This document shows positions 23,494 to 31,879 of a DNA stretch of 36,814 nucleotides, piece by piece; position 1 is the first letter of the stretch; each line of letters opens with the position of its first letter. A program made the translations under genes and the position numbers. The notes below the pieces were generated by a model. It was not told the DNA's origin and ran no database searches. It worked only from the letters and a program-made list of their open reading frames with translations. This stretch comes from RGIG4097 sp964637515 (lineage in GTDB: Bacteria; Bacillota; Clostridia; Christensenellales; CAG-917). The DNA is taken from assembly GCA_964637515.1 (NCBI GenBank), contig CAZWUI010000015.1, positions 1 to 36,814 of the forward strand, written 5' to 3'.

Positions 23494-23527
23494 AAAAAAA
23501 CGGATTTATTTCTAAATCCGTTTTTTC
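23494..23527. terminator. Bidirectional intrinsic terminator
   Basis: An A-tract plus CGGATTTA stem pairs with TAAATCCG plus a T-tract around a TTTC loop. It can end the rpsF-ssb-rpsR operon on the minus strand and ypeB on the plus strand. Confidence 0.85.
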
Positions 23528-23536
23528 ATTTTTCAA

Positions 23537-23794
23537 TTAGTCTGCTTTGTAGGGAAGAAGAGCCATGACTCTTGCTCTCTTGATAGCAGTTGCGAGACCG
23601 CGTTGATGTTTTGCACATACGCCACTCATTCTGCGGGGAAGGATTTTGCCTTTCTCGGTGATGAAACGGCGAAGTTTCGCGGTGTCTTTGTAGTCTATCT
23701 CGTCGATGTGTTCAACGCAGAAAAGGCATACTTTCTTTTTGGGTGCGCGTTTTACGGGACGCGGTGCTTTCACTTCGTTATTTGTATCTGCCAT
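23537..23794 (-). CDS. rpsR: 30S ribosomal protein S18
   Basis: An 85-residue S18 protein with the usual core (KDTAKLRRFITEKGKILPRRMSGVCAKHQRGLATAIKRARVMALLPY). The extra cysteines CLFC and C-AKH indicate the zinc-binding C+ form rather than the C- form. It is the last gene of rpsF-ssb-rpsR and has AAGGAG upstream. S18 pairs with S6 on the 16S platform. Confidence 0.97.
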   Translation of the reverse strand: MADTNNEVKAPRPVKRAPKKKVCLFCVEHIDEIDYKDTAKLRRFITEKGKILPRRMSGVCAKHQRGLATAIKRARVMALLPYKAD

Positions 23795-23818
23795 GTTTAT
23801 AACTCCTTAATAATTCGA

Positions 23819-24208
23819 TTAGAACGGAAGGTCTTCGTCAATGGGACGGAGTTCGTCGAAATCGACTCCGCTATTGAGTTCTCTTTCGTCATCGTTGCGG
23901 GTGGAGAGGAATTGAACTTCGTCCGCCGCGATTTCGGTCACGAAACGACGCACGCCGTCGGTGCCGTCATAATTGCGGGTTTGGACTGAACCGCAGATTG
24001 CCGCTTTGCTGCCTTTTTTGAGGTATCTTGCGCAGTTGTCTGCTTGTGCTCTCCATACTACGACGGGGAGAAAATCGGTTTCTCTCTTGCCGTCTTTGGA
24101 ATAATTTCTTGAAACTGCAATCGTGAACTTGCAGAATTTAACGCCGTTGTTAGTAGTAGACAATTCCGGGTCTTTCGTTAAATTACCAATCAAAAATACT
24201 TTGTTCAT
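23819..24208 (-). CDS. ssb: Single-stranded DNA-binding protein
   Basis: A 129-residue SSB with an N-terminal OB fold (MNKVFLIGNLTKDPEL...RETDFLPVVVWRAQADNCARYLKKG) and an acidic C-terminal tip ending DEDLPF, which recruits repair and replication proteins. It is somewhat short because the disordered linker is brief. AAGGAG precedes the ATG. It sits between rpsF and rpsR, the standard Firmicute arrangement. Confidence 0.96.
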   Translation of the reverse strand: MNKVFLIGNLTKDPELSTTNNGVKFCKFTIAVSRNYSKDGKRETDFLPVVVWRAQADNCARYLKKGSKAAICGSVQTRNYDGTDGVRRFVTEIAADEVQFLSTRNDDERELNSGVDFDELRPIDEDLPF

Positions 24209-24227
24209 ACTTACTCCTTGTCTTGTC

Positions 24228-24506
24228 TTACTTCTTGATGAACATACTTCTTACGACGTTGTCATCAATGCCCATTTGTCTGTCGATTTCGTCACGTGCT
24301 TCAACCGTGCATTCGACGTTCATAAGAACGTAGAAACCTTCGGTCTTCTTGTCGATCTCATAGGCGTATTTCTTAACGCCCCATTTGTCGAGGTCGATAA
24401 GAGTGCCGATGGAAGATGCAAGTTGCTCGTACTTGTCAACGACTGCTTGTTTTTGGTCATCGTCGATGTCGCAACGAATAATGTAGAGAATTTCGTACTT
24501 ATTCAT
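24228..24506 (-). CDS. rpsF: 30S ribosomal protein S6
   Basis: A 92-residue S6 protein (MNKYEILYIIRCDIDDDQK...WGVKKYAYEIDKKTEGFYVLMNVECTVEARDEIDRQ). The ATG at 24506 has a perfect AAGGAGGT upstream; the longer in-frame reading runs through the promoter and is rejected. It heads rpsF-ssb-rpsR, an operon often controlled by S6:S18 binding to its own leader. Confidence 0.96.
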   Translation of the reverse strand: MNKYEILYIIRCDIDDDQKQAVVDKYEQLASSIGTLIDLDKWGVKKYAYEIDKKTEGFYVLMNVECTVEARDEIDRQMGIDDNVVRSMFIKK

Positions 24507-24549
24507 AGCATTACCTCCTTTTGGACTTGTGTCTCCTTTCGGAGAAAGG

Positions 24550-24577
24550 ATTATACACCGCTTTCGGTGCTTGACAA
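24550..24577 (-). promoter_or_regulatory. Predicted promoter of rpsF-ssb-rpsR
   Basis: On the minus strand TTGTCA (24577-24572), a 16-bp spacer and a perfect TATAAT (24555-24550). The spacer itself contains the inverted repeat CACCG-AAAG-CGGTG. Confidence 0.75.
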
Positions 24578-24804
24578 TGATATAATATATAAAAGAAAAA
24601 GTAAAGTAAAAAACACAAAAAAGTTTTGATATACCTATATAGATAGCAGATTTTGTGCGGAAAACACAACCGCTATCCGCCCCCGCGGACAAACTTTTTC
24701 GTCGTTACAAACAACAGTTATCCACCCCTAACGACCAAATTTTACATATACATGAAGATGAAAAATAATTCCGTCCCGTCGGGAAAACGATATTTGCGAC
24801 AAAG

Positions 24805-24835
24805 AAAAACTGCGAGGGATAATCCCGCGCAGTTT
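24805..24835 (-). terminator. Intrinsic terminator of the alpha-glucosidase gene
   Basis: Arms AAACTGCG and CGCAGTTT plus an inner GGGA/TCCC helix with one mismatch, followed on the minus strand by TTTTTC. Confidence 0.8.
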
Positions 24836-24851
24836 GTCAGAAATTGTCGAT

Positions 24852-26519
24852 TTAGAGAGTTTTGTAAACTCTTGCCTCGTAGGGCTTCAACACGCTGCCC
24901 ATTTCACCTTTGTAGTTTGAAAGGATTTCTTTCGCTCCGCCGTCGATGTATTTCTTCACCTTGCTTGCGGAAACTTCTTTCTCGGACAAGTTGATTATCA
25001 CGGTGAGTTTGGAGCCGTCATCGCCGATTTTGTCATAGACAAACAAGCGTTTGTCGCGGGGCAGATGAAGTTCAAACTTGCCGTAGATTGCGCTTTCCTT
25101 GTTCTCTCTGCGGAGTGCTATCGCTTTACGATAGAAGTTGAGTTGAGAGTCGGGATCATTCTCTTGAGACGCAACGTTGACTTCGGGATAGTTGGGGTTG
25201 ACGGTGTACCAAGCCATATCCCCGGTCGTGAAACCTGCGTTCTTTTCCGCGCTCCATTGCACAGGAGTGCGCGCGTTGTCGCGGGCGGCATAGCAAGCCA
25301 TTTTGAAGATGGTCTTGTCGCGGAATATGCGGAGTTTTTTGAAAATATTTCTCGTGGAGAAGGTCGCAACGTCCACGAAATCATCCCACGTCTTAAAGGT
25401 GAGATTGCTCATGCCGATTTCCTGTCCTTGATAGACAAAGTGAGAGCCCGACAAGAAAGTGTACATGGTGCAGAGTGCCTTTCCGCTTTCAAAACGATAC
25501 TTTTCACTGCCGTAGCGGGAGATGATACGCGGTTGGTCGTGGTTCTCGATATAGTTGGTATTCCAGCCTTTTTCAAGGAGAGTGGTTTGCCAATTTTTGT
25601 AGATTTTTTTGAGTTTCACGAGATTGAACGGAGTGTGCAGATAACTTGTGATAATGCAGTCCGCTTCCATATGTTGAAAACCGAACATCATATCCAAAAC
25701 CTTATTGTCTCCCGCAACGTATTTGAGTGCGTTTTTGGGAGTCATCATAGGTGCTTCGCCGAGTTGCATTCTGTCGGGGTATTCCTTGAGAACTTCGCGA
25801 TATTCGGACAGATATTTGATAAGGTTGGGACCGGGGGAATAATGCTCCATTCCGCGCATGACGGGAAGGGGGAATCCGTTGGGAAGTCCCGGTGTTTTGG
25901 AAATATAGGTGATGACGTCTTCTCTGAAACCGTCGATTCCGAGGTCAAGCCAAAAACGCATAATCTTCTTGACTTCTTCTCTGACGGCGGGGTTGTCGTG
26001 ATTAAGGTCGGGTTGCTCGACCGCGAACAAGTGGAGATAATATTCCCCTCTCTGCTCGTTGAAAGTCCAACCGTCACCGGGGAAAGTCGCCATCCAGTTA
26101 TTCGGGAATTTCTTGCCGTTTTTGCCCCTGCCCGGACGCCAGATATAATAGTCCTTATATTTCGGATCGCCCGCCGCAGACTTCTTGAACCATTCGTGTT
26201 GGTCGGACGTATGGTTGATGACAAGGTCCATTATGATCTTGATACCGCGAGCGTGTGCGCCGTCGATGACTTGCTTAAATTCGTCAAGGGTGCCGTACTC
26301 GGGATTGATATTGTAGTAGTCCGCAATGTCATAGCCGTAGTCTTTTTGGGGGGAAGCGTAAAGGGGTGAGAACCATATCGCATCAACGCCCAAACTCTTG
26401 ATATAGTCGAGTTTGTCAAGAATGCCTTTCACGTCGCCGACACCGTCGCCGTTGCCGTCCTTGAAGGAGCGAGGCCACACTTGATATACGCTCATTTCCT
26501 TGAACCATGTCTTTTCCAT
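24852..26519 (-). CDS. GH13 alpha-glucosidase / oligo-1,6-glucosidase
   Basis: A 555-residue glycoside hydrolase of family 13 (subfamily 31 type). It has the (beta/alpha)8 barrel motifs DLVINHTSD (93-106 region), GFREDVI with nucleophile D201, QLGEAPMM with acid/base E255, and ENHDQPRI with the transition-state stabiliser D328. Valine directly after the nucleophile is typical of enzymes that prefer alpha-1,6 links, so isomaltose-type oligosaccharides are likely substrates. No signal peptide is seen, so it is cytoplasmic. AAGGAG precedes the ATG. The gyrA terminator lies only 26 bp upstream, leaving no room for a clear promoter of its own. Confidence 0.93.
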   Translation of the reverse strand: MEKTWFKEMSVYQVWPRSFKDGNGDGVGDVKGILDKLDYIKSLGVDAIWFSPLYASPQKDYGYDIADYYNINPEYGTLDEFKQVIDGAHARGIKIIMDLVINHTSDQHEWFKKSAAGDPKYKDYYIWRPGRGKNGKKFPNNWMATFPGDGWTFNEQRGEYYLHLFAVEQPDLNHDNPAVREEVKKIMRFWLDLGIDGFREDVITYISKTPGLPNGFPLPVMRGMEHYSPGPNLIKYLSEYREVLKEYPDRMQLGEAPMMTPKNALKYVAGDNKVLDMMFGFQHMEADCIITSYLHTPFNLVKLKKIYKNWQTTLLEKGWNTNYIENHDQPRIISRYGSEKYRFESGKALCTMYTFLSGSHFVYQGQEIGMSNLTFKTWDDFVDVATFSTRNIFKKLRIFRDKTIFKMACYAARDNARTPVQWSAEKNAGFTTGDMAWYTVNPNYPEVNVASQENDPDSQLNFYRKAIALRRENKESAIYGKFELHLPRDKRLFVYDKIGDDGSKLTVIINLSEKEVSASKVKKYIDGGAKEILSNYKGEMGSVLKPYEARVYKTL

Positions 26520-26545
26520 AATTACTCTCCTTTTCTTAAATCATA

Positions 26546-26576
26546 ACAAAAGCGAGAGTTTATCTCTCGCTTTTGT
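26546..26576 (-). terminator. Intrinsic terminator of gyrB-gyrA
   Basis: A 13-bp perfect stem (ACAAAAGCGAGAG with CTCTCGCTTTTGT), 5-nt loop, with a TTTTGTT end on the minus strand. It lies between gyrA and the alpha-glucosidase start. Confidence 0.85.
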
Positions 26577-26589
26577 GCATATAAAACGC

Positions 26590-29181
26590 TTATTCTGCGT
26601 CGTTCACTTCATTTTCCGTTACGGTTTCGGTTGCCGTTCCGGGCGCGGTTTCCGTAACTTCGGGGACTATCGGATTGCCGTTTTCGTCGTATTCGACTTC
26701 GGGCTCGTCCTCTTCGTAAGGCGCAAGTGCGATGGATACGACTTTCGCTTTGTCGTCCTTCAAACGCATGATTCTGACACCCTGCGTCGAACGACCGATC
26801 TTGCTGATTTCATCCGAATGCACTCTGATGACGATGCCGTTGTCCGTGATCATCATCACGTCGGAGTTGTCGTCAAGCACTTTGAGGTTGACGGGTTTGC
26901 CGGTCTTGTCGTTGAACGTGCCGGACTTGACGCCCTTGCCCGCTCTGCCTTGGAGCGGATAATCGCTTGCGGCACTTCTCTTTCCGTAACCGTGGTCGGT
27001 GACCGTGATGATTTCGCTATCGTCGTGGATGACTGCGAGGTCGATCATTCTTTCGCCTTCGGGGAGTTTCATGGATTTGACGCCCATTGCGGTTCTGCCC
27101 ACAAGACGTATGTCTTCTTCTTTGAAACGGATGCAGTAGCCTTCGCTCGACGCCATGATGAGTTGGTCGTTTCCGGTGGTGAGCACTGCTTCGACGAGTT
27201 CGTCGTCCTCGTTGAACTTGATCGCGATCTTGCCGTTGCGTTTGACGGAGTCAAATTCGGTGAGCGGAGTTCTCTTGATGAGACCGTTCTTCGTGGCAAG
27301 GATGAGATTATAGCCGTCCTTGTCTTCGGGCAGACGGAGAATTGCTTGCACCTTTTCGCCGGGGACGAGTTGGAGCAGATTGACCATTGCTCTACCTCTT
27401 GCGGTCTTGCTTGCTTCGGGAATTTCGTAGCCTTTGAGTCTGAACGCCTTTCCGAGATTGGTGAAGAACAACATTTCTTGGTGGGTGTTGGACACAAACA
27501 ACTTCTCGACGAAGTCGTCGTCTTTCGCCTTATGACCGGTGATGCCTACGCCGCCTCTGTGTTGAGAATGGTATTCGCTGACCGCTTGACGTTTGATATA
27601 TCCGCCGTGAGTCATGCTGACGACGACGTCTTCTTTTTCGATAAGGTCTTCGATGTCGAGTTCGGAGTAGTCGTAACTGAGTTCGGAAAGACGCGGGGTT
27701 GCAAATCTATCTTTGATTTCGAGCATTTCGTCGACGATGATTTGTTTGATTGCCTCTTCCGAGCCGAGAATACGGAGATACTCTGCGATTTCCGCGCGTT
27801 TCTGATTGAGTTCTTCGTTGAGCTTTTCAACCTCAAGCCCTGTGAGGCGTTGCAAGCGCATTTCAAGAATTGACACGGCTTGTGCTTCGTCGAGCAAGAA
27901 ACGTTCGGTTAAATTGTTTATAGCGCCTTGACGGTCGGGGCTCTTTTTGAGGAGTTCGACCACTTCGTCGATGTTCGCGAGTGCGATAGTCAAGCCTTCG
28001 AGAATGTGTGCACGTTCTTGTGCTTTTTCGAGGTCGAACTTCGTTCTGCGCGTGATGACGTCCTCTTGGTGGGCGATATAGTTTTCAAGGATTTCCTTGA
28101 GATTGAGAATGCGGGGTACACCGTCCACGAGCGCAAGCATAATCATGGAATGATTGATTTGCAACTGCGTTTGTTTGAACAGGGTGTTCAAGACGACTTG
28201 TGCGTTGTAGTCTTTCTTGGTTTCGACGACGATACGCATGCCGTGGCGGTCGGTTTCTTCGCTCAAGTCCGAAATGCCTTCGATTCTCTTATCTTTGACT
28301 TGGTCCGCGATATTTTCGATGAGTTTCGCTTTGTTGACTTGGTAAGGAATTTCGGTGATGATGATACGGCTCTTGCCGTTGGGGAGTTCTTCGATTTCCG
28401 TCTTTGCGCGGAGAATTGCGGAGCCTCTACCCGTGCGATACGCTTGTTTCACTCCGCCCCTACCGAGAATGAGTGCGCCGGTGGGATAGTCGGGAGCGGG
28501 AACGTATTCCATAAGGTCGTCCACGGTGAGTTCGGGATCCTTGATGAGTGCGACGGTTGCGTCGATGACTTCACCGAGGTTGTGAGGAGGAATGGACGTC
28601 GCCATACCGACTGCAATACCGTCCGAGCCGTTTACGAGCAAGTTGGGGAATCTGGACGGGAGAACGCAAGGTTGTTCTCTGGTGTCGTCGAAGTTGGGAT
28701 AGAAGTCGACGGTTTTCTTGTCGATATCCCTGATCATTTCGAGTGCCATTTTGCTCAAACGCGCCTCGGTGTAACGATACGCCGCTGCGGGATCGCCGTC
28801 AACGGAGCCGAAGTTGCCGTGGCCGTCTACGAGAGGACAACGGATTGAGAAGTCTTGTGCAAGACGTACCATTGCTTCGTAGACCGAGCTGTCGCCGTGA
28901 GGGTGATATTTACCGAGCACTTCACCGACGACCATTGCGCTCTTTCTGAACGGCTTGTCGGGGGTGAGGCCGAGTTCGTTCATAGCGTACAAAATTCTGC
29001 GGTGCACGGGTTTCAGACCGTCCCTGACGTCAGGAATAGCACGAGAAACGTTGACCGCCATTGCGTAGCTGATGAAGGACTTTTTGAGCTCGGTTTGAAC
29101 TTCGAGATTGACGATCTTGCTATCCGCAAGATGCTCTATGTATTCTTTATCTTTGAAATCCGTAGGTTTGTTGTTTGCCAT
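26590..29181 (-). CDS. gyrA: DNA gyrase subunit A
   Basis: An 863-residue gyrase A subunit. The winged-helix and tower domains contain the catalytic tyrosine Y137 (AAAYRYTEARL). The quinolone region reads GKYHPHGDSSVYEAMVR, with serine at the position of E. coli Ser83 and glutamate at that of Asp87. The C-terminal DNA-wrapping domain includes a GyrA-box variant QHRGGVG (consensus QRRGGRG), followed by a very acidic tail (EEDEPEVEYDE...). With GyrB it introduces negative supercoils using ATP. It follows gyrB by 15 bp and has AAGGAGG upstream. Confidence 0.98.
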   Translation of the reverse strand: MANNKPTDFKDKEYIEHLADSKIVNLEVQTELKKSFISYAMAVNVSRAIPDVRDGLKPVHRRILYAMNELGLTPDKPFRKSAMVVGEVLGKYHPHGDSSVYEAMVRLAQDFSIRCPLVDGHGNFGSVDGDPAAAYRYTEARLSKMALEMIRDIDKKTVDFYPNFDDTREQPCVLPSRFPNLLVNGSDGIAVGMATSIPPHNLGEVIDATVALIKDPELTVDDLMEYVPAPDYPTGALILGRGGVKQAYRTGRGSAILRAKTEIEELPNGKSRIIITEIPYQVNKAKLIENIADQVKDKRIEGISDLSEETDRHGMRIVVETKKDYNAQVVLNTLFKQTQLQINHSMIMLALVDGVPRILNLKEILENYIAHQEDVITRRTKFDLEKAQERAHILEGLTIALANIDEVVELLKKSPDRQGAINNLTERFLLDEAQAVSILEMRLQRLTGLEVEKLNEELNQKRAEIAEYLRILGSEEAIKQIIVDEMLEIKDRFATPRLSELSYDYSELDIEDLIEKEDVVVSMTHGGYIKRQAVSEYHSQHRGGVGITGHKAKDDDFVEKLFVSNTHQEMLFFTNLGKAFRLKGYEIPEASKTARGRAMVNLLQLVPGEKVQAILRLPEDKDGYNLILATKNGLIKRTPLTEFDSVKRNGKIAIKFNEDDELVEAVLTTGNDQLIMASSEGYCIRFKEEDIRLVGRTAMGVKSMKLPEGERMIDLAVIHDDSEIITVTDHGYGKRSAASDYPLQGRAGKGVKSGTFNDKTGKPVNLKVLDDNSDVMMITDNGIVIRVHSDEISKIGRSTQGVRIMRLKDDKAKVVSIALAPYEEDEPEVEYDENGNPIVPEVTETAPGTATETVTENEVNDAE

Positions 29182-29196
29182 AATCGTCCCTCCTTC

Positions 29197-31104
29197 TTAT
29201 ACGTCCAAATCTTCGACGAGTTTCGCGTTTTCTTCGATGAACTGTCTGCGAAGCTCGGGTTGCTCGCCCATGAGAATGGTGAAAAGTTCGTCCGCCGCGA
29301 TAGCGTCGTCCATCGTCACCTTGAGCAAAGTTCTGGACTTGGGATCCATGGTGGTGTCGTAAAGTTGGTCGGGGTTCATTTCGCCTAGACCTTTATATCG
29401 TTGCAAATCGTAGCCCTTTCTGCCGTTTTCTTCGTAGAACTTGTTCAACGCATCGTCGTCGTAGAAATACCACTCTTGTTTTCCCTTTGCGAGTTTGTAG
29501 AGCGGGGGTTGTGCGATATACACGTGACCGTTTTCGATGAGCGGGCGCATGAAACGGAAGAAGAACGTGAGCATCAAAATACGAATGTGACTGCCGTCGA
29601 CGTCCGCGTCGGTCATGCAGATGATGCGGTCGTAGCGGAGCTTGCTTTCGTCGTAGTCGGTGTTGATACCGCAACCGAATGCGGTGATCATCGCTTTGAT
29701 TTCTTCGTTTTCAAGGACCTTGTGGAGTCTTGCTTTTTCGACGTTCAAAATTTTTCCGCGAAGAGGAAGAATCGCTTGGAATCTACGATCTCTTCCCTGC
29801 TTTGCGCTTCCGCCTGCGGAGTCACCCTCGACGAGATAGATTTCGCAGTTTGCGGGAGTCTTGTCCGTGCAGTCTGCAAGTTTGCCGGGGAGAGTGGTGC
29901 TTTCGAGTGCGCTCTTACGTCTTGCGGTTTCTCTTGCCGCTCTTGCCGCCTCACGCGCACGCTGCGCCGTAATCGTCTTCAGGATGAGTTCTTTCGCCTC
30001 TTTGGGATGTTCTTCAAGATAAGTGCCAAGACCTTCCGCAACCGCCTTTCCGACCGCCGTACGCATGCTGCTGTTGCCGAGTTTGGTTTTGGTTTGTCCT
30101 TCGAATTGGGGTTCTGCAAGTTTGACGGAGATGACTGCGGTCAAACCTTCGCGCACGTCTTCGCCGGACAACTTGTCGCTACCCTTCAAAATACCCATCT
30201 TCGTGCCGTAGTCGTTGATGACCTTTGACAAGGACGCCTTGAAACCGTCAAGGTGCGTGCCGCCTTCTTCGGTGTTGATGTTGTTTGCGAAAGCGAGAAT
30301 GGTGTCGGTGTAGCTGTCGTTATACTGCATCGCAACTTCGATTTCGCTATCCACATATTTTGCGTCAAAGTAGATGACGTTTTCAAAGATGGTGTCGTGG
30401 GTTTTGTTCAAACTCTCGACGAAGGAAACGATACCGCCCTCGTAGCAGAACACTTCTCTACGTTCGGGGTTGAGACGTTCGTCCGCGATTTCGATAGTCA
30501 GACCTTTGTTGAGGTAGGCAAGTTCGCGAAGACGAGTCTTCATGGTGTCATAGTTAAATTCGAGAGTTTCAAAAATTTCGGAATCGGGATAGAAAGTGAT
30601 GGTCGTACCCGTCGTATCCGCATCGCCGACAACGGACAAGGGACGTTCCGCCACGCCTCTGTTGAAGCGTATACGATGAATTTTTCCGCCCTGTCTGACT
30701 TCCGCAACGAGCCATTCGGAGAGTGCGTTCACGCAAGATACGCCGACGCCGTGCAAACCGCCAGAAATCTTGTATCCGCCACTGCCGAATTTTCCGCCTG
30801 CGTGGAGCTTCGTCAAAACGACTTCCACTGCGGATTTTCCTTCTTTTTCTATTATACCGACGGGAATACCTCTGCCGTTATCCGTGACACGCACTGCGCC
30901 GTCCTCAAGAATTTCAACCGTAATGTGATTGCAATAGCCGGCAAGTGCTTCGTCGATGGAGTTGTCAACGACTTCGGTGACGAGGTGATGTAGCCCTCTG
31001 GTGTCCGTCGAGCCAATATACATACCCGGGCGCTTTCTGACGGGATCAAGCCCTTCGAGCACCTGAATATCGGTCGCATTATAACTGTGTTTAACCTCTT
31101 CCAT
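29197..31104 (-). CDS. gyrB: DNA gyrase subunit B
   Basis: A 635-residue ATPase subunit of gyrase. The GHKL ATP site shows PGMYIGSTDTRGLHHLVTEV, VDNSIDEAL and NGRGIPV. The TOPRIM domain shows EGDSAGGSAKQGRDR and the metal site MTDADVDGSHI, and the QRYKGLGEMN segment lies near the end. The length fits the short Firmicute form. AGGAGG precedes the ATG. It forms an operon with gyrA behind an AT-rich promoter region. Confidence 0.98.
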   Translation of the reverse strand: MEEVKHSYNATDIQVLEGLDPVRKRPGMYIGSTDTRGLHHLVTEVVDNSIDEALAGYCNHITVEILEDGAVRVTDNGRGIPVGIIEKEGKSAVEVVLTKLHAGGKFGSGGYKISGGLHGVGVSCVNALSEWLVAEVRQGGKIHRIRFNRGVAERPLSVVGDADTTGTTITFYPDSEIFETLEFNYDTMKTRLRELAYLNKGLTIEIADERLNPERREVFCYEGGIVSFVESLNKTHDTIFENVIYFDAKYVDSEIEVAMQYNDSYTDTILAFANNINTEEGGTHLDGFKASLSKVINDYGTKMGILKGSDKLSGEDVREGLTAVISVKLAEPQFEGQTKTKLGNSSMRTAVGKAVAEGLGTYLEEHPKEAKELILKTITAQRAREAARAARETARRKSALESTTLPGKLADCTDKTPANCEIYLVEGDSAGGSAKQGRDRRFQAILPLRGKILNVEKARLHKVLENEEIKAMITAFGCGINTDYDESKLRYDRIICMTDADVDGSHIRILMLTFFFRFMRPLIENGHVYIAQPPLYKLAKGKQEWYFYDDDALNKFYEENGRKGYDLQRYKGLGEMNPDQLYDTTMDPKSRTLLKVTMDDAIAADELFTILMGEQPELRRQFIEENAKLVEDLDV

Positions 31105-31165
31105 TTTTCCTCCTATAAATATATATAAGCAGTTACTATATTATAAACAATATAATATATAAAAT

Positions 31166-31194
31166 ATTATAACAATATAATAACATTATATCAA
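31166..31194 (-). promoter_or_regulatory. Predicted promoter of gyrB-gyrA
   Basis: On the minus strand TTGATA (31194-31189), a 17-bp spacer and a perfect TATAAT (31171-31166). Other TATAAT-like hexamers in this AT-rich stretch could serve as extra starts. Confidence 0.6.
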
Positions 31195-31300
31195 GTATTT
31201 TTTTCACTTTTTCCACACCTCTCCCAAAAACTCTGTGGAAAACCCGTTTTTTGTTGTTTTTGCGCAATATTATGCATATGATTAGTAAGTTAAAATAAAT

Positions 31301-31327
31301 AAAAAACACGTTCCGTATGTGAACGTG
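31301..31327 (-). terminator. Second intrinsic terminator before gyrB
   Basis: Seven-bp stem CACGTTC / GAACGTG (31307-31313 with 31321-31327), 7-nt loop, followed on the minus strand by six T residues. Confidence 0.75.
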
Positions 31328-31374
31328 AACTTGATTTCTTATAATTTGTCATTCCAAGCGTTGCGTATATCATT

Positions 31375-31403
31375 AAAAAAGCACTGCCCTTGCAGTGCTT
31401 TTT
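31375..31403 (-). terminator. Intrinsic terminator of the zinc-ribbon gene
   Basis: Stem AAAAAGCACTGC / GCAGTGCTTTTT with a CCTT loop, followed on the minus strand by a T run. The left flank TATATCATTAAAAAA also occurs at the terminator near 3111. Confidence 0.88.
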
Positions 31404-31405
31404 CA

Positions 31406-31879
31406 TCATTCTTCGTCGTCTTCTTCGTCGTCCTCGTCGTAGTCTCCTTCTTTGAATTCTACGAAGGATTCGTCAAAGTCGTCCACAAACGCTTCTTCTT
31501 CATCGTCGTCCGCTTCCGCTTCTTCCTCTTCTTGAAGTTCGGTGAGAGAGATTTTGTCTTCGTCCTCGTCGGAGATGAGATCATCGTCGATAATATCTTC
31601 GTCGTCATCTTCGTATTTGGACCAGTCGTCTTCCTCTTCTTCCTTTTTCTTGTTTGCCTGTTCCATTTTGCAGGTGGGGCACATTTCCTCATCGCCCTCA
31701 AGGTAGTTGACCTTGCAAATGGGGCAGATACGTTCGTTCATAAGGTCTTCGTCGTCTTCGTCTTCAAGGAGAGAAATGGTGCTTTCCTTGCCGAGTTCGG
31801 CTTTGCAGACTTCGCAAAGTTCGTTTTCAACGAGAATCCAATTCAGTTCGCAGCGAGGGCACTTTTTATATTTAGCCAT
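31406..31879 (-). CDS. Double zinc-ribbon protein with a long acidic tail
   Basis: A 157-residue protein with two short zinc ribbons: C7/C10 with C22/C25, and C52/C55 with C67/C70. A C-terminal half made mostly of Asp and Glu (from about residue 78) follows. No family name can be given. The ribbons suggest metal, nucleic-acid or protein binding, and the tail could mimic nucleic acid or keep the protein soluble. No membrane segment is seen. GAGG precedes the ATG and a promoter with TATAAT lies upstream. The gene stands alone between gyrB and spo0A, divergent from spo0A. Confidence 0.75.
   Translation of the reverse strand: MAKYKKCPRCELNWILVENELCEVCKAELGKESTISLLEDEDDEDLMNERICPICKVNYLEGDEEMCPTCKMEQANKKKEEEEDDWSKYEDDDEDIIDDDLISDEDEDKISLTELQEEEEAEADDDEEEAFVDDFDESFVEFKEGDYDEDDEEDDEE

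Larger units (their letters stand above)
24507..24851. other. Intergenic region with rpsF promoter and leader
   Basis: No gene is seen. The left part holds the rpsF leader and promoter. Further right lie a GC hairpin (TCCGC-CCCC-GCGGA, 24676-24689), one sequence close to a DnaA box (TTATCCACC, 24718-24726) and the alpha-glucosidase terminator. The predicted leader starts with CTCC-GAAA-GGAG, a 4-bp hairpin with a GNRA loop whose first arm could also pair with the ribosome site. Confidence 0.5.
31105..31405. other. AT-rich region upstream of gyrB with DnaA-box-like sites
   Basis: No gene. Positions 31120-31200 are almost pure A and T and hold the gyrB promoter. Just upstream lie two inverted DnaA-like boxes, TTTTCCACA (31209-31217) and TGTGGAAAA (31234-31242), each one base from TTATCCACA. 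Two minus-strand terminators (31301-31327 and 31375-31403) close the right side. The combination of boxes beside an AT-rich stretch is origin-like. Confidence 0.45.

Noticed and set aside
24718..24726. Isolated DnaA-box-like TTATCCACC
   Set aside because: A single near-match is expected by chance in AT-rich intergenic DNA; there is no cluster.
26500..27873. Long plus-strand ORF of 457 codons opposite gyrA
   Set aside because: It lies wholly antisense to a certain gene and encodes a low-complexity Phe/Val/Asp-rich sequence.
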